A stretch of 64,000 nucleotides of DNA from an uncultured Clostridia bacterium (GTDB taxonomy: Bacteria; Bacillota; Clostridia; TANB77; CAG-508), in assembly GCA_934120315.1 (NCBI GenBank), contig CAKOTX010000004.1, positions 50,148 through 114,147 of the forward strand, given 5' to 3'. The notes under the pieces were generated by a model. That model was not told the origin of the DNA. It saw nothing but the letters and a program-made list of their open reading frames with translations, and ran no database searches. This document shows, piece after piece, positions 1 to 7,619 of the stretch (position 1 is its first letter; every line of letters starts with the position of its first letter). The position numbers and the translations under genes were made by a program.

Positions 1-2091
1 ATAAACTTCTTTTTCACCTTTTCCTTGGAAGGTATGAATTGTACCACATCTCTCTTTTCCATATTTTTCTCTTAATATATCTGCTTGTTTTCTAAATGGA
101 GTTATTATGAACTTATTCTCAATATTATTATCAATCTGAGAATTTATTGTCTTTATTTCTCTTTCATTTTTATAGCCTTCATTTAAATCCACATATTTTC
201 CCTTATCATCATCTATTACAGACATTGAACTCTTATTAGAAGTTTTATATATTTTCAATTTGTTGTCATAAAAATATTTGTTGCAATAATTTATAATATT
301 ATAATCACATCTATAATGCTCTAACAACATCTGACTTGCAGGCTCCATAGTTTGTTCTATGCTTGATAAAAGATTCTGCTTACTATATTTATATTTTTCA
401 TCAACTTGATTTTTTAAATATTTTTCATTTACATCAGTAATAGCACTAAGTTGTTTTAAATCTCCTACTACTATAAGTTGTTTTGCTAAATATAAAACTG
501 GTATAGCAGTTAAGATATCACATTGAGAGGATTCATCAATAATTACATAATCTATTTTCTCTCCATTCTCAAAATATTTTTTATAATTTGACACTACAGA
601 ATCTGCTGTTGTAAGAACTATTGGATATAGTTTTAATAAATCATTTTTACAAGAATTAACTTTTGGAGTTGGATTTTGAACTGTTTTTTCAGTATCTTTA
701 TTAGCCTGAACATATTTTATGCATTTTTGTAGCAATTCCATATCCATATTTTCTTTAACTTTGCTTTTTAGTATCCTTCTTGAAATTGGAATATATTCTT
801 GCAAATACATTTCTGTTATCTTTTGTTTCAATTCTTCAAATTTTTCATTTTCTAGTTGTTTTTCTAATACTTCTATCGTACTTTTTAAGTAATATTCTTC
901 TAAAATTAAATGAATTGCAATTCCATCATTTTTTAAATCTTTTTCTTTGATTCTTAGAAGAACATATGAAACAATTTTTTCAAATACATTTAGTTTTTCT
1001 TTTTCATCCAAAATAATTAAGATTTTAGCTAAAATTGATATTATTTTCTTTAGTTTTATTAATCTTAACTTTTTATATTTTTGAACAATTTTTATACTAT
1101 CTTCATCTACTGAATATGAATTTTTAGTTTTTTCAACATGTCTTAACTGATTTTTTAATTCTTGAAGTTCATTACATTTATCAATTAATTTTGTTAGTTT
1201 TTCTTCTTTTTTATCTAAATCAGCAATTATTTCTATTAATTTATTTTTACTTTCATCAAAATCTATTAATTCATTTTCTTGTAATTCATTATCTAACCTG
1301 TTTAATATTTCTGTAATATTTTCTTCTACTTGCTCTGCCATTATAGTTGAATTTCCAAGCCTTATGTAACACTTTGGAATATCCATTTTTTGCAATTCTT
1401 CTACTACATTTTCTATTGCTGAGTTATTTTTTGATACCACTAATACTTTTTTATTTTGGTAGATTAAATTTGATAAAATATTTAGTATTGTGGTTGTTTT
1501 TCCTGTTCCAGGAGGTCCCTCTATTATTGACACTCTCTCATTAATTGAATTGTTTATTGATTTTTTCTGTGAACGATTTGCCTGTTCTATTAATAACATC
1601 TCTTTATTTTCTTGATTTTTATTCTTTTTAACACTTGGTACTCTTTTTTGTGAAAAGTAATAATATAATAGGTTTTCTGTTTCCATTTTTAAATTATTAA
1701 ATATTTTTGGATATACATCTTCTTTCATTTTTAAACTAATATATCCTATTGAGTTCTTGGTTTCTTTTTCTAATAATCTTTGAATAACTTCTAAGTAGTA
1801 ATTTTTTAAATTTTCTATAATCATCATTAAATGTGGTGTTTCGTATTTTTCTTCTATCAAGCTTTCTATAAATTCTTGTATATCTTTTTTATTTGTAAAA
1901 TTAATTGATTCTATATTTTCTAATTTTATATAGCTTGCATTACTACTATTTATAAAACTATATTTTACTAATCTCTCATTCATTTCTAAGACTTTAACTT
2001 TGAGTTCTTTTTGATTTCTTGTTTTTATTTTTACTGTTTTATGTTTTTTTATTGCAAAATTTAAATATTTAATAATTGGTTCTTGATTCAT
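1..2091 (-). CDS. Superfamily 1 DNA/RNA helicase (DNA2/NAM7-like), 3' end outside window
   Basis: ATP-dependent helicase of superfamily 1. The 697 codons present start at ATG 2091 and stay open to the window edge, so the C-terminus is missing. Visible motifs are Walker A GPPGTGKTT (about residues 195-203), a long helical insertion rich in Lys, Glu and Leu (about 230-430), Walker B VIIDESSQCD (about 515-524), motif III VVGDLKQLSA (about 536), LLEHYRC (about 580) and TIHTFQGKGEKEV near the end. This arrangement matches the UPF1/DNA2/NAM7 branch, which unwinds nucleic acid; many bacterial members sit in defence or mobile loci, but nothing here shows that. No partner gene is visible. Family assignment is firm; the cellular role is unknown. 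Confidence 0.85.
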   Translation of the reverse strand, partial: MNQEPIIKYLNFAIKKHKTVKIKTRNQKELKVKVLEMNERLVKYSFINSSNASYIKLENIESINFTNKKDIQEFIESLIEEKYETPHLMMIIENLKNYYLEVIQRLLEKETKNSIGYISLKMKEDVYPKIFNNLKMETENLLYYYFSQKRVPSVKKNKNQENKEMLLIEQANRSQKKSINNSINERVSIIEGPPGTGKTTTILNILSNLIYQNKKVLVVSKNNSAIENVVEELQKMDIPKCYIRLGNSTIMAEQVEENITEILNRLDNELQENELIDFDESKNKLIEIIADLDKKEEKLTKLIDKCNELQELKNQLRHVEKTKNSYSVDEDSIKIVQKYKKLRLIKLKKIISILAKILIILDEKEKLNVFEKIVSYVLLRIKEKDLKNDGIAIHLILEEYYLKSTIEVLEKQLENEKFEELKQKITEMYLQEYIPISRRILKSKVKENMDMELLQKCIKYVQANKDTEKTVQNPTPKVNSCKNDLLKLYPIVLTTADSVVSNYKKYFENGEKIDYVIIDESSQCDILTAIPVLYLAKQLIVVGDLKQLSAITDVNEKYLKNQVDEKYKYSKQNLLSSIEQTMEPASQMLLEHYRCDYNIINYCNKYFYDNKLKIYKTSNKSSMSVIDDDKGKYVDLNEGYKNEREIKTINSQIDNNIENKFIITPFRKQADILREKYGKERCGTIHTFQGKGEKEVY

Positions 2092-2232
2092 TTATTTCTC
2101 CTTATTTTCCATAAATATACTATTACAAAATCCACAAATTGTCAATCTATACCAATTTTAAAATCTGAATATCCTATCAAAAAATGAACCCCAAATTATA
2201 AAATGTTTATACTGATTAATATCTTGCTTTTC

Positions 2233-2261
2233 TTGCATATTCACTATATTAGTGTTATAAT
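2233..2261 (+). promoter_or_regulatory. SigA-type promoter for engB
   Basis: TTGCAT (2233-2238), 17-nt spacer, TATAAT (2256-2261), about 65 nt upstream of the engB start and in the right orientation. It lies in the 236-nt divergent gap between the helicase and engB. Confidence 0.65.
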
Positions 2262-2327
2262 ATTTACATATTTATTAATTCTGCATAGTTACTAATTTAG
2301 CTATGTATGAATATGAAAGGAAAAATT

Positions 2328-2909
2328 ATGATAATAAAAAATCCTCGCTTTGAAATTTCAGCAGTTAAAGCAAATCAATATCCTAAAAATGGATTACCAG
2401 AAGTAGTTTTGGTTGGAAAATCTAATGTTGGAAAATCAAGCTTTATAAATACAATGATTAATAGAAAAAAATTGGCTCGTACTAGTAGTGAACCTGGGAA
2501 AACCCGTCAACTTAATTTTTATAATATGGATGATAAATTTTATTTTGTTGATTTACCTGGTTACGGCTATAGCAAAATGTCTAAACAAGAACAGGTTAAA
2601 GTTGGTGAATTTATTGAATATTATTTACAACATCGTAAGGAAATTTGTTTAATTATCTTTTTGGTAGATATTAGACATGACCCTACTCAAAATGATTTTT
2701 TAATGTATGATTACGTTATTAGAAGTGGCTTGCCTTGCATGATTTTAGCTAATAAAGCTGATAAAATTGCAAAGACTAAAGTTGATGATACTGCAAAAAA
2801 TATTCAAAAACAGCTTAATCCTATTGGTGATATTATTACTCTTCCTTTTTCTTCTGAAAGAAAAGTGTATAGTGATGAAGTTTGGAAAATAATTGAATCT
2901 TATTTGTAA
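2328..2909 (+). CDS. engB: Ribosome biogenesis GTP-binding protein EngB (YsxC/YihA)
   Basis: Essential-type GTPase for late assembly of the 50S ribosomal subunit in the cytoplasm. The sequence has G1 GKSNVGKSS, G3 DLPGYGY and G4 NKADK in the expected order, and a length of 193 residues is normal for the family. The open frame extends to an ATG at 2307, but AAAGG at 2316-2320 is correctly spaced for the ATG at 2328, and the product MIIKNPRFEISAV then aligns with typical EngB N-termini. It is a single-gene unit with its own promoter and a terminator shared with the converging operon. Confidence 0.95.
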   Translation: MIIKNPRFEISAVKANQYPKNGLPEVVLVGKSNVGKSSFINTMINRKKLARTSSEPGKTRQLNFYNMDDKFYFVDLPGYGYSKMSKQEQVKVGEFIEYYLQHRKEICLIIFLVDIRHDPTQNDFLMYDYVIRSGLPCMILANKADKIAKTKVDDTAKNIQKQLNPIGDIITLPFSSERKVYSDEVWKIIESYL

Positions 2910-2913
2910 AAGT

Positions 2914-2946
2914 AAAAGAGCAAACTTATATGTCTGCTCTTTTTTC
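2914..2946. terminator. Bidirectional terminator between engB and the DUF951 gene
   Basis: Inverted repeat AAAAGAGCA / TGCTCTTTT flanked by A and T runs. It terminates engB on the plus strand and overlaps the last codons of the minus-strand DUF951 gene, so it can serve both converging units. Confidence 0.75.
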
Positions 2947-3114
2947 TATTTTTGTTATCATTTTTATTGCCTTCGGTCTGTCCAGAATCACAATATGTCC
3001 ACAACCTTGGCATTTTAATTTAAAATCTACTCCAACTCTGGTTATTTCCCATAACTTGCTTCCACATGGATGTGGCTTTTTGGTTCTAACTATATCTCCA
3101 ACTTTGTAGTCCAT
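2926..3114 (-). CDS. DUF951 family protein
   Basis: A 62-residue protein matching the small DUF951 family (YyzM-like) of Firmicutes: N-terminal MDYKVGDIVRTKKPHPCGS, then CQGCGH and a basic LDRPK segment. The Cys pattern (PCGS, CQGC) could bind a metal. The biochemical function of the family is not established; members often sit near translation or chromosome-maintenance genes. Here it is the last gene of the rnj-gltX-HAD operon, 12 nt after the HAD gene, and ends inside the shared terminator. Confidence 0.85.
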   Translation of the reverse strand: MDYKVGDIVRTKKPHPCGSKLWEITRVGVDFKLKCQGCGHIVILDRPKAIKMITKIEKRADI

Positions 3115-3126
3115 ATTGTGTCCCTC

Positions 3127-3597
3127 CTATCTTTCATTATCTTCTTTTGATTTGATTCTTCCAAATCTTTTTATTATTTCTTCTACGTCTTTTAATTGAA
3201 GGCCTTTACCAATTCCTCTGGTATTAGTATCATCCATTTTTATTAAACGTGATAATATCTCCTCATCAAAATCTTTAAAAATTTCGTCATCTAATAAAAC
3301 ATAATCCTCTATATCCTGGTGTTCAGCTAACCACTGTTTTATTTCTTTTCCTCTTTTATTTTCTAAAAAAGGAGTTTTCTCAAATGTAATCCCATTTCGT
3401 AAGAGAATTTCTTGAACTTCAACAAAACCTTTTTTATATCTAAAAGATGAATCTACAACTACTTTTGCCCCAGTTTCAATAACTGCTCTTTTTAAGAGTT
3501 TTACATTTTCTTCGTCAATATCTGATTTTCTATTTTTATTCATGATGAAATCATCTGAATTTAAAACTCCATCAACATCTAAAAAAATGACTTTCAT
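3127..3597 (-). CDS. HAD-superfamily phosphatase-like protein
   Basis: 156 residues starting MKVIFLDVDGVLNS, the DxDG motif I of HAD hydrolases with nucleophile Asp7. VVVDSSFRYKKG is a motif II-like Ser segment, and YVLLDDE (about residue 100) supplies the acidic motif. The shape resembles the HAD family found in Swiss-army-knife RNA-repair proteins, but the substrate cannot be read from sequence. Its ATG overlaps the gltX stop codon (TAATG), indicating translational coupling to gltX. Confidence 0.7.
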   Translation of the reverse strand: MKVIFLDVDGVLNSDDFIMNKNRKSDIDEENVKLLKRAVIETGAKVVVDSSFRYKKGFVEVQEILLRNGITFEKTPFLENKRGKEIKQWLAEHQDIEDYVLLDDEIFKDFDEEILSRLIKMDDTNTRGIGKGLQLKDVEEIIKRFGRIKSKEDNER

Positions 3598-5258
3598 TAT
3601 TTTAAATTCTCCTTAGCAACTTCGAAACGTTTAGCAATTCTATTTTTTCCAAGAACTTGCATAATTTCGTACATATCAGGAGTATTTGTTCTAGAAGTTA
3701 ATGCAACTCTTAAAACTGTACTTACATCACCAACATGTGCTTTGTACATTCCAGGATTTGCTTTAAATTCTTTAACTTCTCCTGCATATCCCATTTCAAC
3801 TGCTAATGCTTTGATTTTATCAAACCAAGCTTGTTTGTCATCATTTTCATCATAATATTTTTCGATATATAAATCTAAGATTTTAGAAATATCTTCTTTA
3901 TCTGAAATTGCTGGTTGATATGGATATTCTTGAGCTTTGTTGTAAAACTCTGAGTCATACATATAGTCAATGTTTTCTTTTACATCTGACCATTTTGCAA
4001 TATCTTTTCTTGGCTTTTTGTTTCCTCTTTCAATTCCGAAAACTTTTAAAGCATATTCTTTATCTTGTAATAATGCTTCAAGCTCACTATCATACTCTTT
4101 GGCCCATTCTAAAGCTTTTTCATAAACAGCTTCTGCTGTCATTTTAGATATTACTGTTTTTCCAATATCTAATAATTTTACCATATCGAATAATGCACCA
4201 CTAACACTCATTTTGTTTAATTGGAAATCAAATTCTTCCATTGGTTTGTCTGGATTTGCTCTTCTCCAATTTTCAAATGTAGAGTTTGCAATATTTAACA
4301 AATATTCTTTTACAGCATCTGCTGGAATACCTTGTTCTTTATAGTATGAAACAGCTGCTTCTGGGTCTTTTCTCTTGCTCAATTTACGCTTTCCACCATT
4401 GTCATTTTTCATAATTGGTGAAATATGTGCATATTTTGGAGCTTTAAATCCTAATTCATGGAATAATTGTAAATGTAATGGAACTGATGACAACCATTCA
4501 TCACTTCTTATTACATGTGTTGTATGCATTAGATGATCATCAACTGCATGTGCAAAGTGATATGTTGGAAGTCCATCTGCTTTTATTATTACGATGTCTT
4601 GGTCGTTTTCTGGGAAATCAACATTTCCTTTTATAACATCTTTATGTTTGATTTTTCTGTCTTCTCTTCCTGGTGATTTAAATCTGATTATATATGGTTC
4701 TCCTGCTTTAATTTTTTCTGCCATTTCTTCAACAGATAAATTTCTGCATTTTGCCCAAACTCCATAATATCCTGTTCTTAATTTTGCTGCTTCTTGTTTT
4801 TGTCTAATTTCATCTAAATCTTCTGGTGTACAGAAACATGGATATGCTTTTCCTTGTTCAATCATATATTTTGCATATGCTTGATATATGTCTTTTCTTA
4901 GACTTTGTTTATATGGTCCATAATTTCCGATTTCTTCTGTATCAGAAATCATTCCTTCATCTGGTGCCATATCAAAGTCTTTTAGAGAATTTACTATTCC
5001 TGTAACTCCGTTTTCCACTTCTCTTTTTTGGTCTGTATCTTCTACTCTTAAAAAGAATACTCCACCTGTCTTTTCGGCAATAGTTCTTGCAACTAATGCT
5101 TGATATAGACCTCCTATATGTACAAAACCAGTTGGACTAGGAGCAAATCTTGTTACAACTGCTCCTTCTGGTAAATTTCTTTCTGGGTATTTTTCTTCAT
5201 AATATGATATTTCTTTCGCATCTGGAAAGATTAAATTTGCTAAATCTTTGTAATCCAT
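3597..5258 (-). CDS. gltX: Glutamate--tRNA ligase
   Basis: Class I aminoacyl-tRNA synthetase that charges tRNA-Glu (and probably tRNA-Gln where an amidotransferase is used). It has FAPSPTGFVHIGG (residues 38-50, HIGH signature) and KRKLSKRKDPE (about 295, KMSKS equivalent), and the 553-residue length fits GluRS. GGAGG lies 7 nt before the ATG, inside the 3' end of the RNase J gene 1 nt upstream, so the two are cotranscribed. No T-box leader is present. Confidence 0.95.
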   Translation of the reverse strand: MDYKDLANLIFPDAKEISYYEEKYPERNLPEGAVVTRFAPSPTGFVHIGGLYQALVARTIAEKTGGVFFLRVEDTDQKREVENGVTGIVNSLKDFDMAPDEGMISDTEEIGNYGPYKQSLRKDIYQAYAKYMIEQGKAYPCFCTPEDLDEIRQKQEAAKLRTGYYGVWAKCRNLSVEEMAEKIKAGEPYIIRFKSPGREDRKIKHKDVIKGNVDFPENDQDIVIIKADGLPTYHFAHAVDDHLMHTTHVIRSDEWLSSVPLHLQLFHELGFKAPKYAHISPIMKNDNGGKRKLSKRKDPEAAVSYYKEQGIPADAVKEYLLNIANSTFENWRRANPDKPMEEFDFQLNKMSVSGALFDMVKLLDIGKTVISKMTAEAVYEKALEWAKEYDSELEALLQDKEYALKVFGIERGNKKPRKDIAKWSDVKENIDYMYDSEFYNKAQEYPYQPAISDKEDISKILDLYIEKYYDENDDKQAWFDKIKALAVEMGYAGEVKEFKANPGMYKAHVGDVSTVLRVALTSRTNTPDMYEIMQVLGKNRIAKRFEVAKENLK

Positions 5259-5259
5259 A

Positions 5260-7233
5260 TTAAACCTCCATTATAATTGGTATGATCATTGGGTTTCTCT
5301 TTGTTTTTATAAACAAGTAATCACGTAAGTTTTCTTTTACTGTTGTCTTAATTGTTGACCAATCACGAACTCCTCTTTCTTCACATTTTGCAACTTCATG
5401 TCTTACTACACTCTTTACATCATCCATCAAGTTTTCTGATTCTCTTACATATACAAATCCTCTTGATATAACATCAGGACCTGCAACAACTTCTCCTGTT
5501 TGAGAATCCATTGTTAATACAATAACTATAAGACCATCTTGTGCTAAATGTTGTCTATCTCTTAATACAATATTTCCAACATCTCCAACTCCAAGTCCAT
5601 CTACTAGAACTCTTCCACTTGGAACTGAACCATTGAACTTAGCCTCTTCTTCGCTTAATTCTAATACTCGTCCATTTGTTAACATGAATATATTATCTTT
5701 ATCAATTCCCATCAATTCTGCGGTTTCTTGATGAGCTCTTAATTGTCTATATTCACCATGAACTGGTATAAAATATTTTGGTTTTGCTAAAGCCATTATC
5801 AATTTTTGTTCTTCTTGGCAAGCATGTCCAGAAACGTGAACATCAGCTAAAGCACTGTATACAACTTCTGCCCCTAATTGCATTAAATCATCAATTACCT
5901 TTGAAACATATTTTTCATTTCCTGGAATTGGTGTTGCTGAAATGATTATCAAATCATTTGGTGTAATTTTTACTTTTCTGTGGTCTCCTGCAGCCATTCT
6001 TGTTAATGCTGACATTGGTTCACCTTGACTTCCTGTTGTTATTATAACAAGTTGGTCATCTGTATAACTTCCTATCATATCAATATCAATAAATAAATTG
6101 TCTGGACATTTGATATATCCTAATTCTATTGATGTTGTTATAATATTTATCATACTTCTACCACATACAGCAATTTTTCTTCCATATTTAACTGCTGAAT
6201 TAACAATTTGTTGAATTCTGTGTACATTTGAAGCAAATGTTGCAACTACAATTCTTTTTGTACAATTTTGGAATACTTTTTCAAAAACTTCTCCAACTGA
6301 ACTTTCTGACATTGTGAAGCCTTTTCTTTCAGCATTAGTACTATCTGACATTAATGCTAAAATTCCTTGATTTCCTAGTTCTGCAATTCTTCCTAAGTCC
6401 ATCAATTGACCATCAATTGGTGTATAATCCACTTTAAAGTCACCTGTGTGTAAGATTGTTCCAGCTGGTGTTGTTATTGCTAACATTACTGAATCTGGAA
6501 TACTATGTGAACTTCTTATAAACTCTACTTTAAAGTTCTTTCCTAGTTTTATTGTATCACCTTGATTTACTGTATGCATATCTGTACTTCTTAGCAATTT
6601 ATGTTCTTCCAATTTATTATTAATTAGTCCAACTGTTAATCTTGTTGCATAAATTGGCACATTTATTTGTTTTAAGAAATATGGAATTCCACCAATATGG
6701 TCCTCATGACCGTGTGTAATTACCATTCCTTTGATTTTTTCTTGATTTTTAACCAAGTATGTGATATCTGGTATTACTAAATCAACACCTAACATATCAT
6801 CTTCTGGGAAAGAAATACCACAATCTACAACGATTATCTCATCTTCATATTCAAAAACTGTAATATTCTTACCAATTTCATGTAATCCTCCTAATGGGAT
6901 TATTTTTAATTTTGAACTTTTGAAAATACTTCTATTCTCTGTGTTCTCTCTTCTTGCTCTTCTTTTTGTTCTTGGACTTCTTTGCTTGTTTTTGTTATTT
7001 AGATTGTTTTCAGTATTTTCATTATTTTCGCTTTTTTGTTTTTCTTCGTAGATTGCTTCAACACTTTCTGTTTCTTTTTTGTTTTCCATTGTTCTTCTAC
7101 GAGTATTTTTTCGAGTATTTCTTCTTCTAATAATACCATTTTTCTTTTTTTCAATTGTAGAATTATTTTCATTTGTATTAGTTGAATTTTCAACAACTTC
7201 TTCTACTTCTGTAACTTTGTTTTCATCTGTCAT
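5260..7233 (-). CDS. rnj: Ribonuclease J with basic N-terminal extension
   Basis: 5'-3' exo/endoribonuclease of the metallo-beta-lactamase/beta-CASP class, the main mRNA decay enzyme of Firmicutes. The catalytic core begins near residue 108; HGHEDHIGG (174-182) is the zinc motif and MSDSTNAERKG the beta-CASP region. At 657 residues it is about 100 longer than the usual 550-560. The extra N-terminal part is low-complexity, acidic then strongly basic (RRRNTRKNTRRR, RTKRRARR), and may bind RNA or the ribosome. It heads the rnj-gltX-HAD-DUF951 operon. Confidence 0.94.
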   Translation of the reverse strand: MTDENKVTEVEEVVENSTNTNENNSTIEKKKNGIIRRRNTRKNTRRRTMENKKETESVEAIYEEKQKSENNENTENNLNNKNKQRSPRTKRRARRENTENRSIFKSSKLKIIPLGGLHEIGKNITVFEYEDEIIVVDCGISFPEDDMLGVDLVIPDITYLVKNQEKIKGMVITHGHEDHIGGIPYFLKQINVPIYATRLTVGLINNKLEEHKLLRSTDMHTVNQGDTIKLGKNFKVEFIRSSHSIPDSVMLAITTPAGTILHTGDFKVDYTPIDGQLMDLGRIAELGNQGILALMSDSTNAERKGFTMSESSVGEVFEKVFQNCTKRIVVATFASNVHRIQQIVNSAVKYGRKIAVCGRSMINIITTSIELGYIKCPDNLFIDIDMIGSYTDDQLVIITTGSQGEPMSALTRMAAGDHRKVKITPNDLIIISATPIPGNEKYVSKVIDDLMQLGAEVVYSALADVHVSGHACQEEQKLIMALAKPKYFIPVHGEYRQLRAHQETAELMGIDKDNIFMLTNGRVLELSEEEAKFNGSVPSGRVLVDGLGVGDVGNIVLRDRQHLAQDGLIVIVLTMDSQTGEVVAGPDVISRGFVYVRESENLMDDVKSVVRHEVAKCEERGVRDWSTIKTTVKENLRDYLFIKTKRNPMIIPIIMEV

Positions 7234-7275
7234 ATTTTTAAATTTCTCCTCCTTTATTTTTGTTTATTCTTATAT

Positions 7276-7377
7276 TTATTTTTTGATTTTCATTTTACGT
7301 ACAAATAGAAAGAAATAGAATAAATAAAGCTTATTCAACATGAATAACATAAACAACCGCTCTTTCATATTTTTCAT
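7276..7377 (-). CDS. Possible 33-residue hydrophobic leader peptide upstream of rnj
   Basis: A short frame in the long rnj leader encodes a peptide starting MKNMKERLFMLFMLNKL, with an aromatic/hydrophobic middle and a basic tail. The ribosome-binding site is weak (GAAAAGAG about 15 nt upstream). It could be a small membrane peptide or chance coding in AT-rich sequence. The surrounding 386-nt stretch (7234-7619) otherwise holds the rnj RBS, its promoter and the palindromic repeat at 7550-7618. Confidence 0.2.
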   Translation of the reverse strand: MKNMKERLFMLFMLNKLYLFYFFLFVRKMKIKK

Positions 7378-7515
7378 GCATCTGATAAACTCTTTTCTCT
7401 TTATTTTTATATCTCTCCGCTCATTACTTTAACTATTTTAATTATTCGCTTTTTTCATCTCTTTAATACATTAAAATAAAATCTCTTTTTTTGCCCTCTT
7501 GGCAATCTGTTTTGC

Positions 7516-7544
7516 ATTATAACATATTTGGTAAGAATTGTCAA
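7516..7544 (-). promoter_or_regulatory. Consensus SigA promoter for the rnj operon
   Basis: On the minus strand: TTGACA (7544-7539), exactly 17 nt, TATAAT (7521-7516), a perfect match to the SigA consensus. Transcription would start near 7509, giving an untranslated leader of about 275 nt before the RNase J ATG. Confidence 0.8.
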
Positions 7545-7549
7545 GTTTG

Positions 7550-7618
7550 GTGACAATTTGGGGTCGGTGTTTTTTTTGACATGCTTGTCAAGAAAAACAC
7601 CGACCCCAAATTATCAAC
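7550..7618. repeat. Palindromic repeat element, copy 1
   Basis: Near-perfect inverted repeat. The left arm has TTTGGGGTCGGTG followed by a T run and TTGACA; a 3-nt centre follows; the right arm has TTGTCAAG, AAAAACACCGACCCCAAAT. It sits 2 nt after the dxs stop codon and just upstream of the rnj promoter. The stem with internal U tract could act as a dxs terminator. Related copies are at 9488-9559, 35195-35264 and 47936-47985. Confidence 0.8.
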
Positions 7619-7619
7619 T

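Noticed and set aside
2178..2200. ACCCCAAATTAT as another repeat-family copy near engB
   Set aside because: Only a fragment of one arm matches and no partner arm is present.
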